A program made the translations under genes and the position numbers. Source: an uncultured Parabacteroides sp. (GTDB lineage Bacteria > Bacteroidota > Bacteroidia > Bacteroidales > Tannerellaceae). Taken from it: a stretch of DNA of 64,000 bases. The first letter of the stretch is position 1. Every line of letters begins with the position of its first letter. The notes below the pieces were generated by a model, which saw only the letters and a program-made list of their open reading frames with translations, was not told the DNA's origin and did no database searches. The DNA is taken from NCBI RefSeq assembly GCF_947855115.1, contig NZ_CANTZW010000012.1, positions 51,802 through 115,801 on the forward strand, written 5' to 3'. Shown here in pieces: positions 54,491-63,967 of the stretch.

Positions 54491-55843
54491 ATGAGTTCTA
54501 ATATTAATGTTATAGAAGGAAATCCTACAAAAAAATTTTTCATAGAAATGATTACAAGAGACATTTCTATTGAAGATGCTATTATTGATTTATTGGATAA
54601 TTCCATAGACGGGGCTACTCAGTTCCATCAAAAAGATTTGAGTGGTTTTTCTATTGATATTGAAATAAATGAGAATAAACTATCAATAGTTGATAATTGT
54701 GGTGGTTTCTCTCTTGAAAGAGCTCAAAAATATGCCTTTAGATTTGGAAGACCTGAGGATTCACCAACAATTAAAAATTCCGTAGGTAGATTTGGCATAG
54801 GCATGAAAAGAGCTCTATTTAAAATGGGAAAGAGTTTTTCTGTAGAATCACAAAAAAATGAAGAACATTTTTGTGTAAATGTCAATGTGGATGAATGGTG
54901 TAAAAAGACAAAACGAGTATCAACATTAGATGGTGATGATATTGAGATTGACGACTGGACATTTGAATCTGAAATTATAAATGGTTTAAATGATGAAGAT
55001 GGAACAACTATTATAATTACAGATTTGAAAGAAGATGTTAAAGCCTTATTTGGGAATGATGATTTTTTAAATACCCTTGATACTAGTATCGCTAAAATGT
55101 TATGTTTTAGTCTTATAAAAGGCTTGAAAATAACACTGAATAATAAGCGGCTGTGTGCTAACAATCCTGAATTGTTTATATCAGAACATAATCGTCCATA
55201 TTTTATTGAAGGAGACATAGATGATGTACATTATAAAATAGTTGCCGGTTTAGGAAAAGTCGGTGACCCTAAGCTTTCTGGATGGTATGTATTCTGTAAT
55301 AATAGATTGGTTTTAGAAAGTGATCAAACAAGTCTTACTGGATGGGGAGTTAATTCTATCTCTAAATGGCATATTGATTATGCAATGTTTCGTGGTTTTA
55401 TTTTTCTTAGTAGCCAAGAAACAGATAAATTACCCTTAACAACAACCAAAAAAGGTCTGGATGCATCTTCTAATATATATCGCAAGATACTCCCGCATAT
55501 GCGAAACTGTATGATTAAAATAACATCTTTTTTAAGGTCTATTACAGGTTTGAAGGAAGAAGCGAATGATTTTAGAAAGTTGATAGGTGACACTTCTGAT
55601 GTGATGAATATTGAGAATATTCGTGATTATGAATCTAGTGATATGGGAGAAAAGTCTTTTATTGCCCCAGAATTGGATTTGCAAAAAATTGCGCAGAAAA
55701 AAGATACTGTTAGAGTTGCATATGATGTAAATAAAAAAGCTGCTGATGATGCAAAAAGTAATGCAGATGTTTCGAGTTATAAAGAATTAGGGAAAACGAC
55801 GTTTAACTATTATGTTAAAATGGAGGGGCTTGGTTATGAGTAA
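54491..55843 (+). CDS. GHKL/Hsp90-type ATPase (MORC-like)
   Basis: 450 residues from ATG at 54491. Bergerat fold: N-box E28-D29 to LLDNSIDGA (D36-N37), G1 box DNCGG (68-72) and G2 box GRFGIGM (99-105), followed by a transducer-like domain (PLTTTKKGLD) and a helical C-terminus. MORC/Hsp90-like ATPases occur in several antiphage systems. It overlaps the next gene by 8 bp, so the two are translated together. Confidence 0.85.
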   Translation: MSSNINVIEGNPTKKFFIEMITRDISIEDAIIDLLDNSIDGATQFHQKDLSGFSIDIEINENKLSIVDNCGGFSLERAQKYAFRFGRPEDSPTIKNSVGRFGIGMKRALFKMGKSFSVESQKNEEHFCVNVNVDEWCKKTKRVSTLDGDDIEIDDWTFESEIINGLNDEDGTTIIITDLKEDVKALFGNDDFLNTLDTSIAKMLCFSLIKGLKITLNNKRLCANNPELFISEHNRPYFIEGDIDDVHYKIVAGLGKVGDPKLSGWYVFCNNRLVLESDQTSLTGWGVNSISKWHIDYAMFRGFIFLSSQETDKLPLTTTKKGLDASSNIYRKILPHMRNCMIKITSFLRSITGLKEEANDFRKLIGDTSDVMNIENIRDYESSDMGEKSFIAPELDLQKIAQKKDTVRVAYDVNKKAADDAKSNADVSSYKELGKTTFNYYVKMEGLGYE

Positions 55844-56831
55844 GAGTGCTATTACAATTAATTATGAGACTCGTCCATACAAATTTGTTGAGCGAAGAAT
55901 GCTTCTTGCATCGCTTTTGCGTATTCTCGGTGGCATTAAAACTGTTGAAAATTACCAATATATTGGTTTCGGAGGATGTTCTTTTACGGATTTTAAATTA
56001 TTTCATCGTGAACTGCAGATAAATCGAATGATAAGTATAGAGAATGGTGATTATTCCGATGAAAAACTAGAACTTAATAAACCTTTTCAGTGTATAAAAA
56101 TATTAAAAGGGAATTCGAATATTGTTTTGCCAAAGATAGATCTTACTATTCCATCATTAATTTGGCTAGATTATGATGGGGTATTACAAAATTATATGTT
56201 TGAAGACTTAGAGACTATTTTTCATACAGTACCTGTAGGAAGTATTTTTATATTATCTTGTAATCGTGAACTTAAAAAATGTAATTATCAAGAATTAGAG
56301 TATATAGTTCAAAGCAAGGAAGATAGAAATAGCCCAATGTCACCAAACGAATTAAAAAGCGTCTTTGGCGATTTAGTTCCGTTTGACATCGAACAAGATG
56401 CTTGTGTTCCTGAAAAGTCTAACTATACAATAAAAAGAATGCTCGATAAAAAAATCAAAAACACATTGTTTAATAGGAAATTAAGCAAGGATGAGGATGT
56501 TAAATTTCAATTGCTATATAATGTGATATATCAAGAGAATAGAGGTGCAAAGATGTATACCTATGGAGGTATAGTTAATGATGGGAGTATTGATCTTGAT
56601 CTCATAAGCTTTGATAATTTTGATTTTATGGTTAAAAATGAAGATGATCCAGCTTATAAAATAAACGTTCCAATATTAACTCACAGAGAAGTTTTAGCAT
56701 TAAACCAAATTATGTTTGACGAAAACAAAGAAAGGGATTTTATTAATGCTCAAATAATATCAAAAAATGATTTAGGTGAATATAAAAAAATCTATAAATA
56801 TTGTCCTTTTTTTTATGATGTGAGATTTTAA
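55836..56831 (+). CDS. Rossmann-fold methyltransferase-like protein paired with GHKL ATPase
   Basis: 331 residues from the ATG at 55836. N-terminal segment YKFVERRMLLASLLRILGG, then a Rossmann-like core YIGFGGCSFTDFKLFHR and MISIENGD, which resembles SAM-binding strands, and PSLIWLDYDGVL with Asp residues. Annotated relatives are usually called O-methyltransferase. Without the usual catalytic motif the activity is not certain. Last gene of the cluster. Confidence 0.65.
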   Translation: MSKSAITINYETRPYKFVERRMLLASLLRILGGIKTVENYQYIGFGGCSFTDFKLFHRELQINRMISIENGDYSDEKLELNKPFQCIKILKGNSNIVLPKIDLTIPSLIWLDYDGVLQNYMFEDLETIFHTVPVGSIFILSCNRELKKCNYQELEYIVQSKEDRNSPMSPNELKSVFGDLVPFDIEQDACVPEKSNYTIKRMLDKKIKNTLFNRKLSKDEDVKFQLLYNVIYQENRGAKMYTYGGIVNDGSIDLDLISFDNFDFMVKNEDDPAYKINVPILTHREVLALNQIMFDENKERDFINAQIISKNDLGEYKKIYKYCPFFYDVRF

Positions 56832-56843
56832 TTGAATTATGTT

Positions 56844-57828
56844 ATGCCACAAATAATACAATTCATATTATACAACCTCCCTGATGAAAATGGGAAGGTA
56901 CAGGTAATTATTAAAGATGAAACCCTTTGGTGTACCCAAAAGGCGATGGCTCAGCTTTTCGGTGTGGATAGGGCAGTCATTTCCAAACATCTCAAAAATA
57001 TTTTCGAGTCATCTGAGTTGCAGCAAGATTCAGTATGTGCAAAATTTGCACATACTGCTGAAGATGGCAAAATATATAACACGCAATTTTACGACCTTGA
57101 TGCTGTCATCTCGGTTGGTTATCGGGTAAATTCTTTACAAGCCACCCGTTTTCGTCAATGGGCTACCAAGATTCTTAATGAGTATATCAAGAAAGGATTT
57201 GTACTTAACGATGATCGCTTAAAGCAAGGAACTGCAGTATTCGGGAAAGACTATTTCCGTGAATTGCTTGAAAGGGTACGCTCTATCCGTGCCAGTGAAC
57301 GGCGTATATGGCAGCAGATTACCGACATATATGCAGAATGCAGTATTGACTATGACAAGAACTCGCCTACGACACACGATTTCTATGCTATGACAGAACC
57401 GTTTTCATTATGCCATTACAGGGCAAACGGCTGCTGAAATCATCTATACTAAGGCAGACCATGCCCAAGAACACATGGGGCTGACCACATGGAAGAATGC
57501 ACCTGACGGGCGTATCTTGAAATCGGATGTGTCAATAGCCAAAAACTATTTGCAGGAAAATGAAATTCGTCGGCTGGAACGTGCCGTAACAGGATATTTC
57601 GATTATATTGAGGATCTTATTGAGCGTGAGAATACGTTTAATATGGAGCAGTTTGCAGCCAGTGTCAATGAGTTCTTGACCTTCCGCAAATATCAAATAT
57701 TGCCGGATAAAGGACGCATTTCTGCGGCACAAGCCAAGGCAAAGGCTGAAAGTGAATATGATATTTTCAACAAAAATCAGCGGATTGATTCTGATTTTGA
57801 TAAACAAATAAGAAAAATGTTAGAATAA
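56844..57828 (+). pseudogene. RhuM-family protein, frameshifted
   Basis: From the ATG at 56844: DNA-binding segment LWCTQKAMAQLFGVDRAVI with SKHLKNIFES, then YDLDAVISVGYRVNS and RQWATKILNEYI, all typical of RhuM. At about 57391-57394 the frame shifts; the correct protein continues in the next frame (QNRFHYAITGQTAAEII, TTWKNAPDGRILKSDV). So the C-terminal ~145 codons are out of frame. RhuM proteins accompany restriction and mobile loci in Bacteroidales. Confidence 0.8.
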
Positions 57829-57868
57829 GGAGAGGAAAAATCCCTCTCCTTACCCCTTAGATCAAGTA

Positions 57869-58273
57869 TCAGACATTCAAATCTTTCATTGCCAATCCAT
57901 AGTTCTCTTGTCCGAACAGGTCTTTATGGATGAGTTTCAACCCAAGCGTCTGATAATGCTTGTAGTCATCACCTTCGGCACAGAGGTATCTGTAACCGTA
58001 GCGTGGCATGTACTCCTTGAAGAAGCGAGCCAAGTCTTTCAGGCTTTCGGCTTGGTTCTTTTTGAAGTTACTGCGCACAATGATGATAGACCAGTCTGGA
58101 AAGTTGCCTCTTCCACAACTATACTCCCAGAAGCGGATGTAGCAGTCCAAATCACGTTCACTGATGTTCACACAAAAGCCATTGGCATTTTGCATCACGC
58201 TACAACTGTTTCTGTAGCCAAACTTCTCACACAAGTAGAGATTGAAATCAAGAATTAAATCGTTTTGTTCCAT
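57869..58273 (-). CDS. Hypothetical protein beside the IS element
   Basis: 134 residues: MEQNDLILDFNLYLCEKFGY, CYIRFWEYSCGRG and LARFFKEYMPRYGYRYLCAEGDDY. Aromatic-rich, soluble, no family recognised. It is the only minus-strand gene between the defence cluster and the IS and starts 40 bp from the IS left end. Confidence 0.55.
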   Translation of the reverse strand: MEQNDLILDFNLYLCEKFGYRNSCSVMQNANGFCVNISERDLDCYIRFWEYSCGRGNFPDWSIIIVRSNFKKNQAESLKDLARFFKEYMPRYGYRYLCAEGDDYKHYQTLGLKLIHKDLFGQENYGLAMKDLNV

Positions 58274-58314
58274 AAATAATTGAATTTAAAATGTTTAATA
58301 AGGCACTATAAAAT

Positions 58315-59657
58315 ATTTTGTGTAAATGGAAAATACGGGATTCAGTATGGGTTCCGTATTTTTTATTTAATAGCTTTGCAAAATGAAGAAAATTATGAAA
58401 GAGAAGAATCATGTAGTGCCTGATGAGGTATTAAGTAAGGAGTTCCTTAGCCAGTTCAAGACAGAAGCTGACGTAAGTAAGTTTCTGAAGCAGTTACACG
58501 CACAGGTATTGGAGAAAATGCTTGAGGGTGAGATGGATGCGCATCTGGGTTATGGGAAGAATTCGGTTTCCGGTCATAACAGCGGTAATTCCCGTAACGG
58601 CAGCTACCCCAAGAAAATCCAAACCGAACACGGCGAGGCTGTCATACCTATTCCCCGTGACCGTAACGGTCAATTCGAGCCCATAGTTGTTCCCAAACAT
58701 GAGAGTCGTGGGCTTTCTATAGAAAAACTTGTTATCTCCCTATATGCCAAAGGAATGAGCGTGTCCGACATTGAAGAGGAGATGCGTGAGATCTATGAGA
58801 TAGAACTGTCCACATCAGCCATTTCCATCATTACGAACAAAGTCAACCAGGCTGCTCAGAATGGCAGAACCGCCCTTTGGATCCGGTCTATCTCATAGTT
58901 TGGATGGACGGTATCGTATTCAAGGTCCGTGACAACGGAAAAATCATCAACAAGACAGTTTATCTTTGTGTCGGCCTGAGACAGAACGGCTTGAAAGAAG
59001 TCCTTGGCATGTGGGTGGGAAAGTCGGAAAGTTCTTCATTCTGGATGGGTGTCCTGACAGATTTGAAGGCCCGCGGAGTGCAGGACATACTGATTACCTG
59101 CACTGACAACCTGAACGGGTTTACCGACACCATACGTGCCGTATTTCCTCAGTCTTCCACGCAAATATGTGTCGTACATCAGATCAGGAACTCCTGTAAA
59201 TATGTCGTTTACAAGGACAAGAAAGAGTTTACGGCCGATATGAGGAACATCTATAACGCGCCCAACAAGGAGGCCGCTGCCGTAGAACTGGATAATTTGG
59301 AAAAGAAATGGGGAGGGAAGTACCCTTATGCCGTCCTCTCATGGAGGAATAACTGGGATGACCTGACTGTTTTCTTCCAGTTCCCATTGGAAATCAGGAA
59401 AATAATCTACACGACAAACCTCATTGAAAATCTGAATGGAAAAATCAGAAAGTACACTAAATCAAAACTTTCATTCCCCTCGGATGATGCTGTGAAGAAA
59501 ATAGTATACCTGTCTTTGATGGAGATTGAGAAGAAGTGGACGATGCCGATTACTAACTGGGGATTGATTATGAACCAATTTATGCTTATTTTTGAAAACA
59601 GAATCCAGATGTAAGAGAACTTATAACTGAATCCCGTATTTTCCATTTACACAAAAT
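58315..59657 (+). mobile_element. IS256-family insertion sequence
   Basis: 1343 bp bounded by perfect 32-bp terminal inverted repeats: left 58315-58346 (begins ATTTTGTGTAAATGG), right 59626-59657. It encodes one mutator-type transposase in two pieces. No target-site duplication is visible in the 8-9 bp on either side, so one flank has probably been rearranged or lost since insertion. Confidence 0.88.
58383..59614 (+). pseudogene. IS256-type (mutator) transposase, frameshifted
   Basis: The first piece (58383-58898) has the N-terminal region LEGEMDAHLGYGKNSVSG; the second (58877-59614) has the catalytic part: [12 protein letters not shown] with the first Asp, [10 protein letters not shown] with the second, and [14 protein letters not shown] with the Glu. 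A one-base loss in CTCAGAATGG near 58856 separates them; adding one base gives [19 protein letters not shown]. The DDE residues are thus intact but the protein is cut. Programmed frameshifting is not typical of this family. Confidence 0.88.
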
Positions 59658-59687
59658 TATGGACACTGCCGTTAATAAAAAAATGGA

Positions 59688-60629
59688 TTATAAATGAAAG
59701 CCTCGCTTGCGCTTAGCCTTTTTCTTTTTCATCAGGCGATTGAACTCAGCTTCTTCTGCGGCAGTGGCATCGTATGATGAACTACCGTTCAACAGACCAA
59801 GACTGATACTTGAACCATTGTCGGAATGGGAAACGCTTTGCTGCACCTTTTCATCATTGTGCGTGAACCCTTGTTTTGGGTACTCAAATGAGGATGCGCA
59901 AGCATTCTGCTCCAATCGGTTGTCGATGTTCAAGTAGCTGAACTTCCGGCTGACTTTTGAGCCGGAGAAAGAAAAGCCGTTGTACTCAAACTTGACACCC
60001 TGTATTTCTCTTGTAGTCCGGCTGACTTTGAATTTCATATCAATGTCACGGTCGGCAAGAGCATCTTTCAGTTCATCCCAATTTTGAGCTTGGGGCAGCT
60101 CCTCTTTCAACGCTTTGTATATCTCGTGTTTTGCCCGGTCGTATGGGCGCAAGCGTTCCTCCTTGATATGGTCTTTGCCGTTGGCAAAATGTAATCGGTA
60201 TTTTGCCGTCAACATCTTACACGCCTTTTCATTTCTACGGAAGTCGTTCTTGTCGCTAATCGTTTTACCATCATTGTTCACCCGATTGAAAACGATGTGA
60301 CAATGTGGATGTTCACGGTTGATATGCCGGGCAATGATGTATTGTGTGCCTTCGATGCCCATCAGTTTCATATAGTCGTGGGCGATTTGCAACATCAACG
60401 CATCATCAGACTTCAGGCGTTCGCCATCTTCAGCCGAGAAGTTGAGTGAAGTGTGTCCGACAATATTCTTTACCTTGTCATTGAGCAACGCTTGTAATTC
60501 AAATTGATCCACCATCTGTTCGGGTGAGCCATCTACTCCGACGGCTTCCAATAGTTTGGATTTTTCTTCTTTCAGAACATAGCGGACACAGCCGCCAAAC
60601 GATGTTCCTTTGGTCTGCTTACCTATCAT
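59688..60629 (-). CDS. mobA: Relaxase/mobilisation nuclease MobA (second element)
   Basis: 313 residues, closely patterned on the relaxase at 6427-7365: Tyr17 in the N-terminal motif and histidines H102, H107, H109, H111 (RHINREHPHCHIVFNR). It has FSGSKVSRKFSY in common with the other copy, and a basic tail (KKKKAKRKRG). It overlaps mobC by 11 bp. It would mobilise a second, partly decayed element. Confidence 0.9.
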   Translation of the reverse strand: MIGKQTKGTSFGGCVRYVLKEEKSKLLEAVGVDGSPEQMVDQFELQALLNDKVKNIVGHTSLNFSAEDGERLKSDDALMLQIAHDYMKLMGIEGTQYIIARHINREHPHCHIVFNRVNNDGKTISDKNDFRRNEKACKMLTAKYRLHFANGKDHIKEERLRPYDRAKHEIYKALKEELPQAQNWDELKDALADRDIDMKFKVSRTTREIQGVKFEYNGFSFSGSKVSRKFSYLNIDNRLEQNACASSFEYPKQGFTHNDEKVQQSVSHSDNGSSISLGLLNGSSSYDATAAEEAEFNRLMKKKKAKRKRGFHL

Positions 60630-60927
60630 CTTTCAGTTGCTTTATAAGTTGGTTAATATGCAGAGCCATCTTCTCGCATCTTTCGGCAACGGCAAAGAAT
60701 CCGTAGGTGTTTGCCTGCTTCGCCAACTGGTTGAGGTTGGTACTTTCACCTATCAACTGACGGATGGTGTGGATATGTTCTTTCGTGATTCGCTCACGTA
60801 CCGAACCGTTCTCAATGAGCGAACGGATGACAGCGCTTTGGGTCTGTTTGCTCCGTCTGCAAAGCGCACCGAGCCATGCGAATTGGTCGTATGACAAACG
60901 GAGTGTTATCGTATATTTCTTTTCCAT
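60619..60927 (-). CDS. mobC: MobC-like relaxosome protein (second element)
   Basis: 102 residues with the MobC pattern: YTITLRLSYDQFAWLGALC, SAVIRSLIENGSVRERITKE, and ESTNLNQLAKQANTYGF. Homologous to the protein at 7375-7740 but without its long basic N-terminus. The candidate oriT hairpins lie just upstream. Confidence 0.85.
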   Translation of the reverse strand: MEKKYTITLRLSYDQFAWLGALCRRSKQTQSAVIRSLIENGSVRERITKEHIHTIRQLIGESTNLNQLAKQANTYGFFAVAERCEKMALHINQLIKQLKDDR

Positions 60928-60971
60928 TTTGAATTGCTTTTAGTGAATAATTTGTGGCCATCGGGAGCCTC

Positions 60972-61031
60972 CTCCTCAGACTTTTTGAGGAGCAAGTGGT
61001 CGGGAAATGTAATACACCGACATTAACTTGC
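60972..61031. other. Inverted repeats upstream of mobC, candidate oriT 2
   Basis: CTCCTCA (60972-60978) with TGAGGAG (60986-60992), then nested stems GCAAGT (60992-60997) with ACTTGC (61026-61031) and GTCGG (60999-61003) with CCGAC (61017-61021). Same position relative to mobC as the nested repeats at 7796-7867. Confidence 0.45.
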
Positions 61032-61065
61032 TACAGTAAAAAAGTCTCGATTTCTCTCCCTTTGC

Positions 61066-62139
61066 TCAAAGTCTGAATCCTCGTTTCTTTGGCGGTGAAA
61101 CTTTTGGTTGAGGGATGCCTTGTTGTACGCTGACGAGTTTCAAATCGAATGTTTCTATCAGTGCTTTCAAGTTCGGATTCTTCTTAATCATCTGCTGGAG
61201 TATGGCTTCATTGGGGCGTACCTTCAGCATATAATCAGCTATGTCGTATCCCTCTTTTCGTTCGTTTTCGGTTGCTTTGGCTTCCAGATAATCGAACAGT
61301 TGCACATCAATTCCATAGCTTTTCATCAACCCTATTTTGCTTTGCCAATAATCGGTCGCTCCTAAATCGGGGAATAACACAACGCTTCTTCGAACGGACA
61401 GACTGTTGGCATTGAAACAACCGTTCTTTCCACCCGATGCAATCCATAGGAATTGGGGTAGATAGTAGGATGCAATGATTGCCGTTTTCTCGCTTTCGAC
61501 CAATGCGACAGGACGGCTTTTGTCATCAGGAAGCAGATGCTCTCCGAAGAAACATTGCTTCAAATTATAGCCATCCTTGTGAAGCAGGGAGTGTACCCAC
61601 GTGACATGATTGTACGGCTCTTTTATCCGCTTGCCAGTTTCAGGATTGTAAAGCATTATCTTACCTGTACGAACTCTGTTCTGATAATCCATTTACCAAA
61701 ATACGGTTGCACCGTTCCAATGCTTGGAAGTGCCTACTTTGTATTTCTTTATCAGTTTCAATGTCTCCGCTTCTCCGAATTGAGCCGATAAGAATTGAAA
61801 CAGTTTGTTGTCAGAATAGCGTTGTAACGACTGATTGACTATATCCAAATCAATGTAGGAAGTGGCTTTCGGCTCGACTTCTTTAATAGATGTATAGCTC
61901 TGAAAGTTATCCTCGGACAACTTTTCCGTCTCGAATAGATTCTGTTCAAAGTAATCACGGGGTGTGAAGTGATACCCACATTTCTGCTCGTGGTCGCAAC
62001 GCCCCACGTAATTAGGGAACTGAATTCATTTATCCGTATCAATGTACTTGGAAAAACATCTTTTGCGGTGGTAGTTCGGGCAAGTATGCCGGGTGCTGAC
62101 ACCTTTGTAGGGTTCTAATATGAATCTATGTGTACTCAT
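61066..62139 (-). pseudogene. DUF6371 Toprim/primase-like protein with two in-frame stops
   Basis: A single frame from ATG 62139 to 61066: zinc-finger start (HTCPNYHRKRCFSKYI and CDHEQKCGYHFTP), then the Toprim-like half VALVESEKTAIIASYYLPQ and VVLFPDLGATDYW. It is broken by TGA at 62026-62028 and TAA at 61693-61695, with homology running across both (NGATVFW-stop-MDYQNRVRTGK). Both could result from single transitions (for example CAA to TAA). Intact relatives prime replication of mobilisable elements. Confidence 0.8.
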
Positions 62140-62214
62140 TGTTTTCTTGTTTTGTGTGTCACTTTTGTCGTTATTGTCGTTTTCGCTTGGAAAGTGTCAA
62201 AACCGACAAAAATG
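62140..62214. other. Short spacer between primase-like genes
   Basis: 75 bp between the DUF6371 start and the DUF3987 stop, containing GTGTCACTTTTGTCG and GTGTCAAAACCGAC-type sequence; a small imperfect inverted repeat of TTTTGTCG/CGACAAAA is visible. Possibly a terminator or replication-related site. Confidence 0.35.
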
Positions 62215-63590
62215 TCACGGGTTAATCTTTGAATATTCTCCATGCTTCTCTTTGCGGAACAATGTCCCGATGTTGTCATTGAGAAAGCGTTGAAATGTCC
62301 GCTCCTTCATTCCGTTTCGCTCTGCTAACTGTATAGCTTGAGCTGTCGTAAAGGACGGAGGCAGCAGATTGACTATCGCCTGTTGCTGGCTGTTGAGGGC
62401 ATTTTCACTCAGAATATTTTGTACGCTCAATGCGGACTCCTTGAAATACTCCGTCAGTTTAATGGCGCTCTCCACAGTCAATAGGTCAATACAAACCTTG
62501 TCGCACTCTCCGCAAGTCCATCGTGCCAGTTGGATAATCAGGCAGAAGCGGATGATGTATATCTCCAATTTGCAATAGATACTCACAATGGTGTCGTTCG
62601 TTTCCCGGTCGCACAGCTCTGAGAAATGGTGCTGCCACTCGTAAAGCCGTTTCTTGGCATCCTCTGAAAAGAAAAGGATTTGCGGTTCAATCTCCCCATG
62701 TTTATTGAGGTGGCACTCTGATTGTATCAGTCTGTCAATAATGGCATTCCATTCTTGCTCTATATCTTCTGGCAGTTCTTTGTCATTCCACCGTGCTTTC
62801 TGTTGCAGATTGGGCATCACAAACAGGATGCGGTCGATAAACCCGTTACTGGAACGTTCACCTTTAGCCAGCTCGTTCAAGATTTTCTTTTGGATAGTAC
62901 CAATGACCGATATGTACGGACGCTTGATGAAGATGGAACTCTTGGTGCTCTTGCGGTCGGACATGGTGGTCTTGGCACTGAACACTGAGAGCCAGAACTG
63001 TTCTTCCGAACCGTTGTTATAGCGGTTGAAGTTCTTGAACCACGCGGATAACTCGTCAGCCCACAAGCATAGTCCACGTTTATTTTGCGCATGAATGAGG
63101 CTTAACCCTTCGGGCGTTACGTCCGACACCAAGAAGCGTTTGCGGATAGGTTCTTGTGGAAATTGCTCTTCACCGCTTTCCGCACGTTCCTTGCGGCTCA
63201 TGCTCATCAGCTCATCGTACTTGGCAAGAGCCTTTTCAAATTCCTGATTCTGTTGGTAGTCATAATCAAGGAATGGCTTCATGGCAAAACTGAGCGGATG
63301 GCTTTTGTTCACTCCCGGTCTTCCGATCAATGCCAGATATAGGATGGGGCTTTCCATCCAACCTTGCTTGATTTGGGCAAGGTGTGTGTTGCCTATGCCG
63401 ACTGCTATTGCCGTGAGTATGGCAGCGGCAATGTAGTCGGTAGGGTAGTTATGGCACTCATGTACCTCACGGATGATGCGTTGGATTTTTGCTGGGAATA
63501 TACAGACGGGAAATGCCGTGCCAGACAATCTTGTGCTTAAATCAATAACTTCATCAATGATGGATGCGGATTAATAGAATAAGTATCCAT
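62215..63590 (-). pseudogene. DUF3987 helicase/primase-like protein, 5' frameshift
   Basis: Main frame (to 63528) encodes a DUF3987 protein: IGRPGVNKSHP is a Walker A-like loop (G-x-x-G-x-x-K-S), LCLWADELSAWF the Walker B-like strand, and GFIDRILFVMPN near 240. The natural start is probably ATG 63590 (MDTYSINPHPS), 11 bp after the HTH gene; that frame meets the main frame only if one base is added near 63569 (HPS-IDEVIDLSTRL). A TTG at 63528 could still start a shortened protein. Typical members act with DUF6371 in replication of Bacteroidales mobilisable elements. Confidence 0.65.
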
Positions 63591-63601
63591 AGCCCAATCC
63601 A

Positions 63602-63967
63602 TTAAAATTGCACTGATGATTTGGGCTTATGGCGGACACCGCTTTGCATATTGGCAAGCATCTCTTCGTAGGTTTGCTTGGAAGTTTTTCTCCGTCCTTT
63701 CTCAATCCAAGCAAGAAGCTCGTCCTCATAGAAATAGAGTTTTTTACCTTTCTTGTAAGCCGGAAGTAGCCCTTTGCGTACCAATGTATATATGGTAGGC
63801 TTGGCTTTTCGGATGATACGGCAAGCATCCTCAATTTCCACCAACACATGTTTGTCGGATGGCTGTGGCTGGAGTTCAGCTACCATCTTTTTCAACTCGA
63901 TGACCTGCTCGGTCAGATAACCTACCGCTTCGGGCAGGTTATCAAATGTTACTGTTTCTTTTTGCAT
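63602..63967 (-). CDS. Excisionase-like helix-turn-helix protein 3
   Basis: 121 residues. Coiled N-terminus (EAVGYLTEQVIELKKMVAEL), then an HTH_17-type domain: EIEDACRIIRKAKPTIYTLV and KGLLPAYKKGKKLYFYEDELLAW. Such proteins regulate excision or replication genes. It heads the operon HTH-DUF3987-DUF6371-mobC-mobA. The recombinase of this element should lie to the right of the window. Confidence 0.83.
   Translation of the reverse strand: MQKETVTFDNLPEAVGYLTEQVIELKKMVAELQPQPSDKHVLVEIEDACRIIRKAKPTIYTLVRKGLLPAYKKGKKLYFYEDELLAWIEKGRRKTSKQTYEEMLANMQSGVRHKPKSSVQF

Noticed and set aside
58383..59614. Programmed frameshifting in the IS transposase
   Set aside because: IS256-family transposases are normally one frame, no slippery heptamer is visible at 58856, and a one-base loss explains the split.
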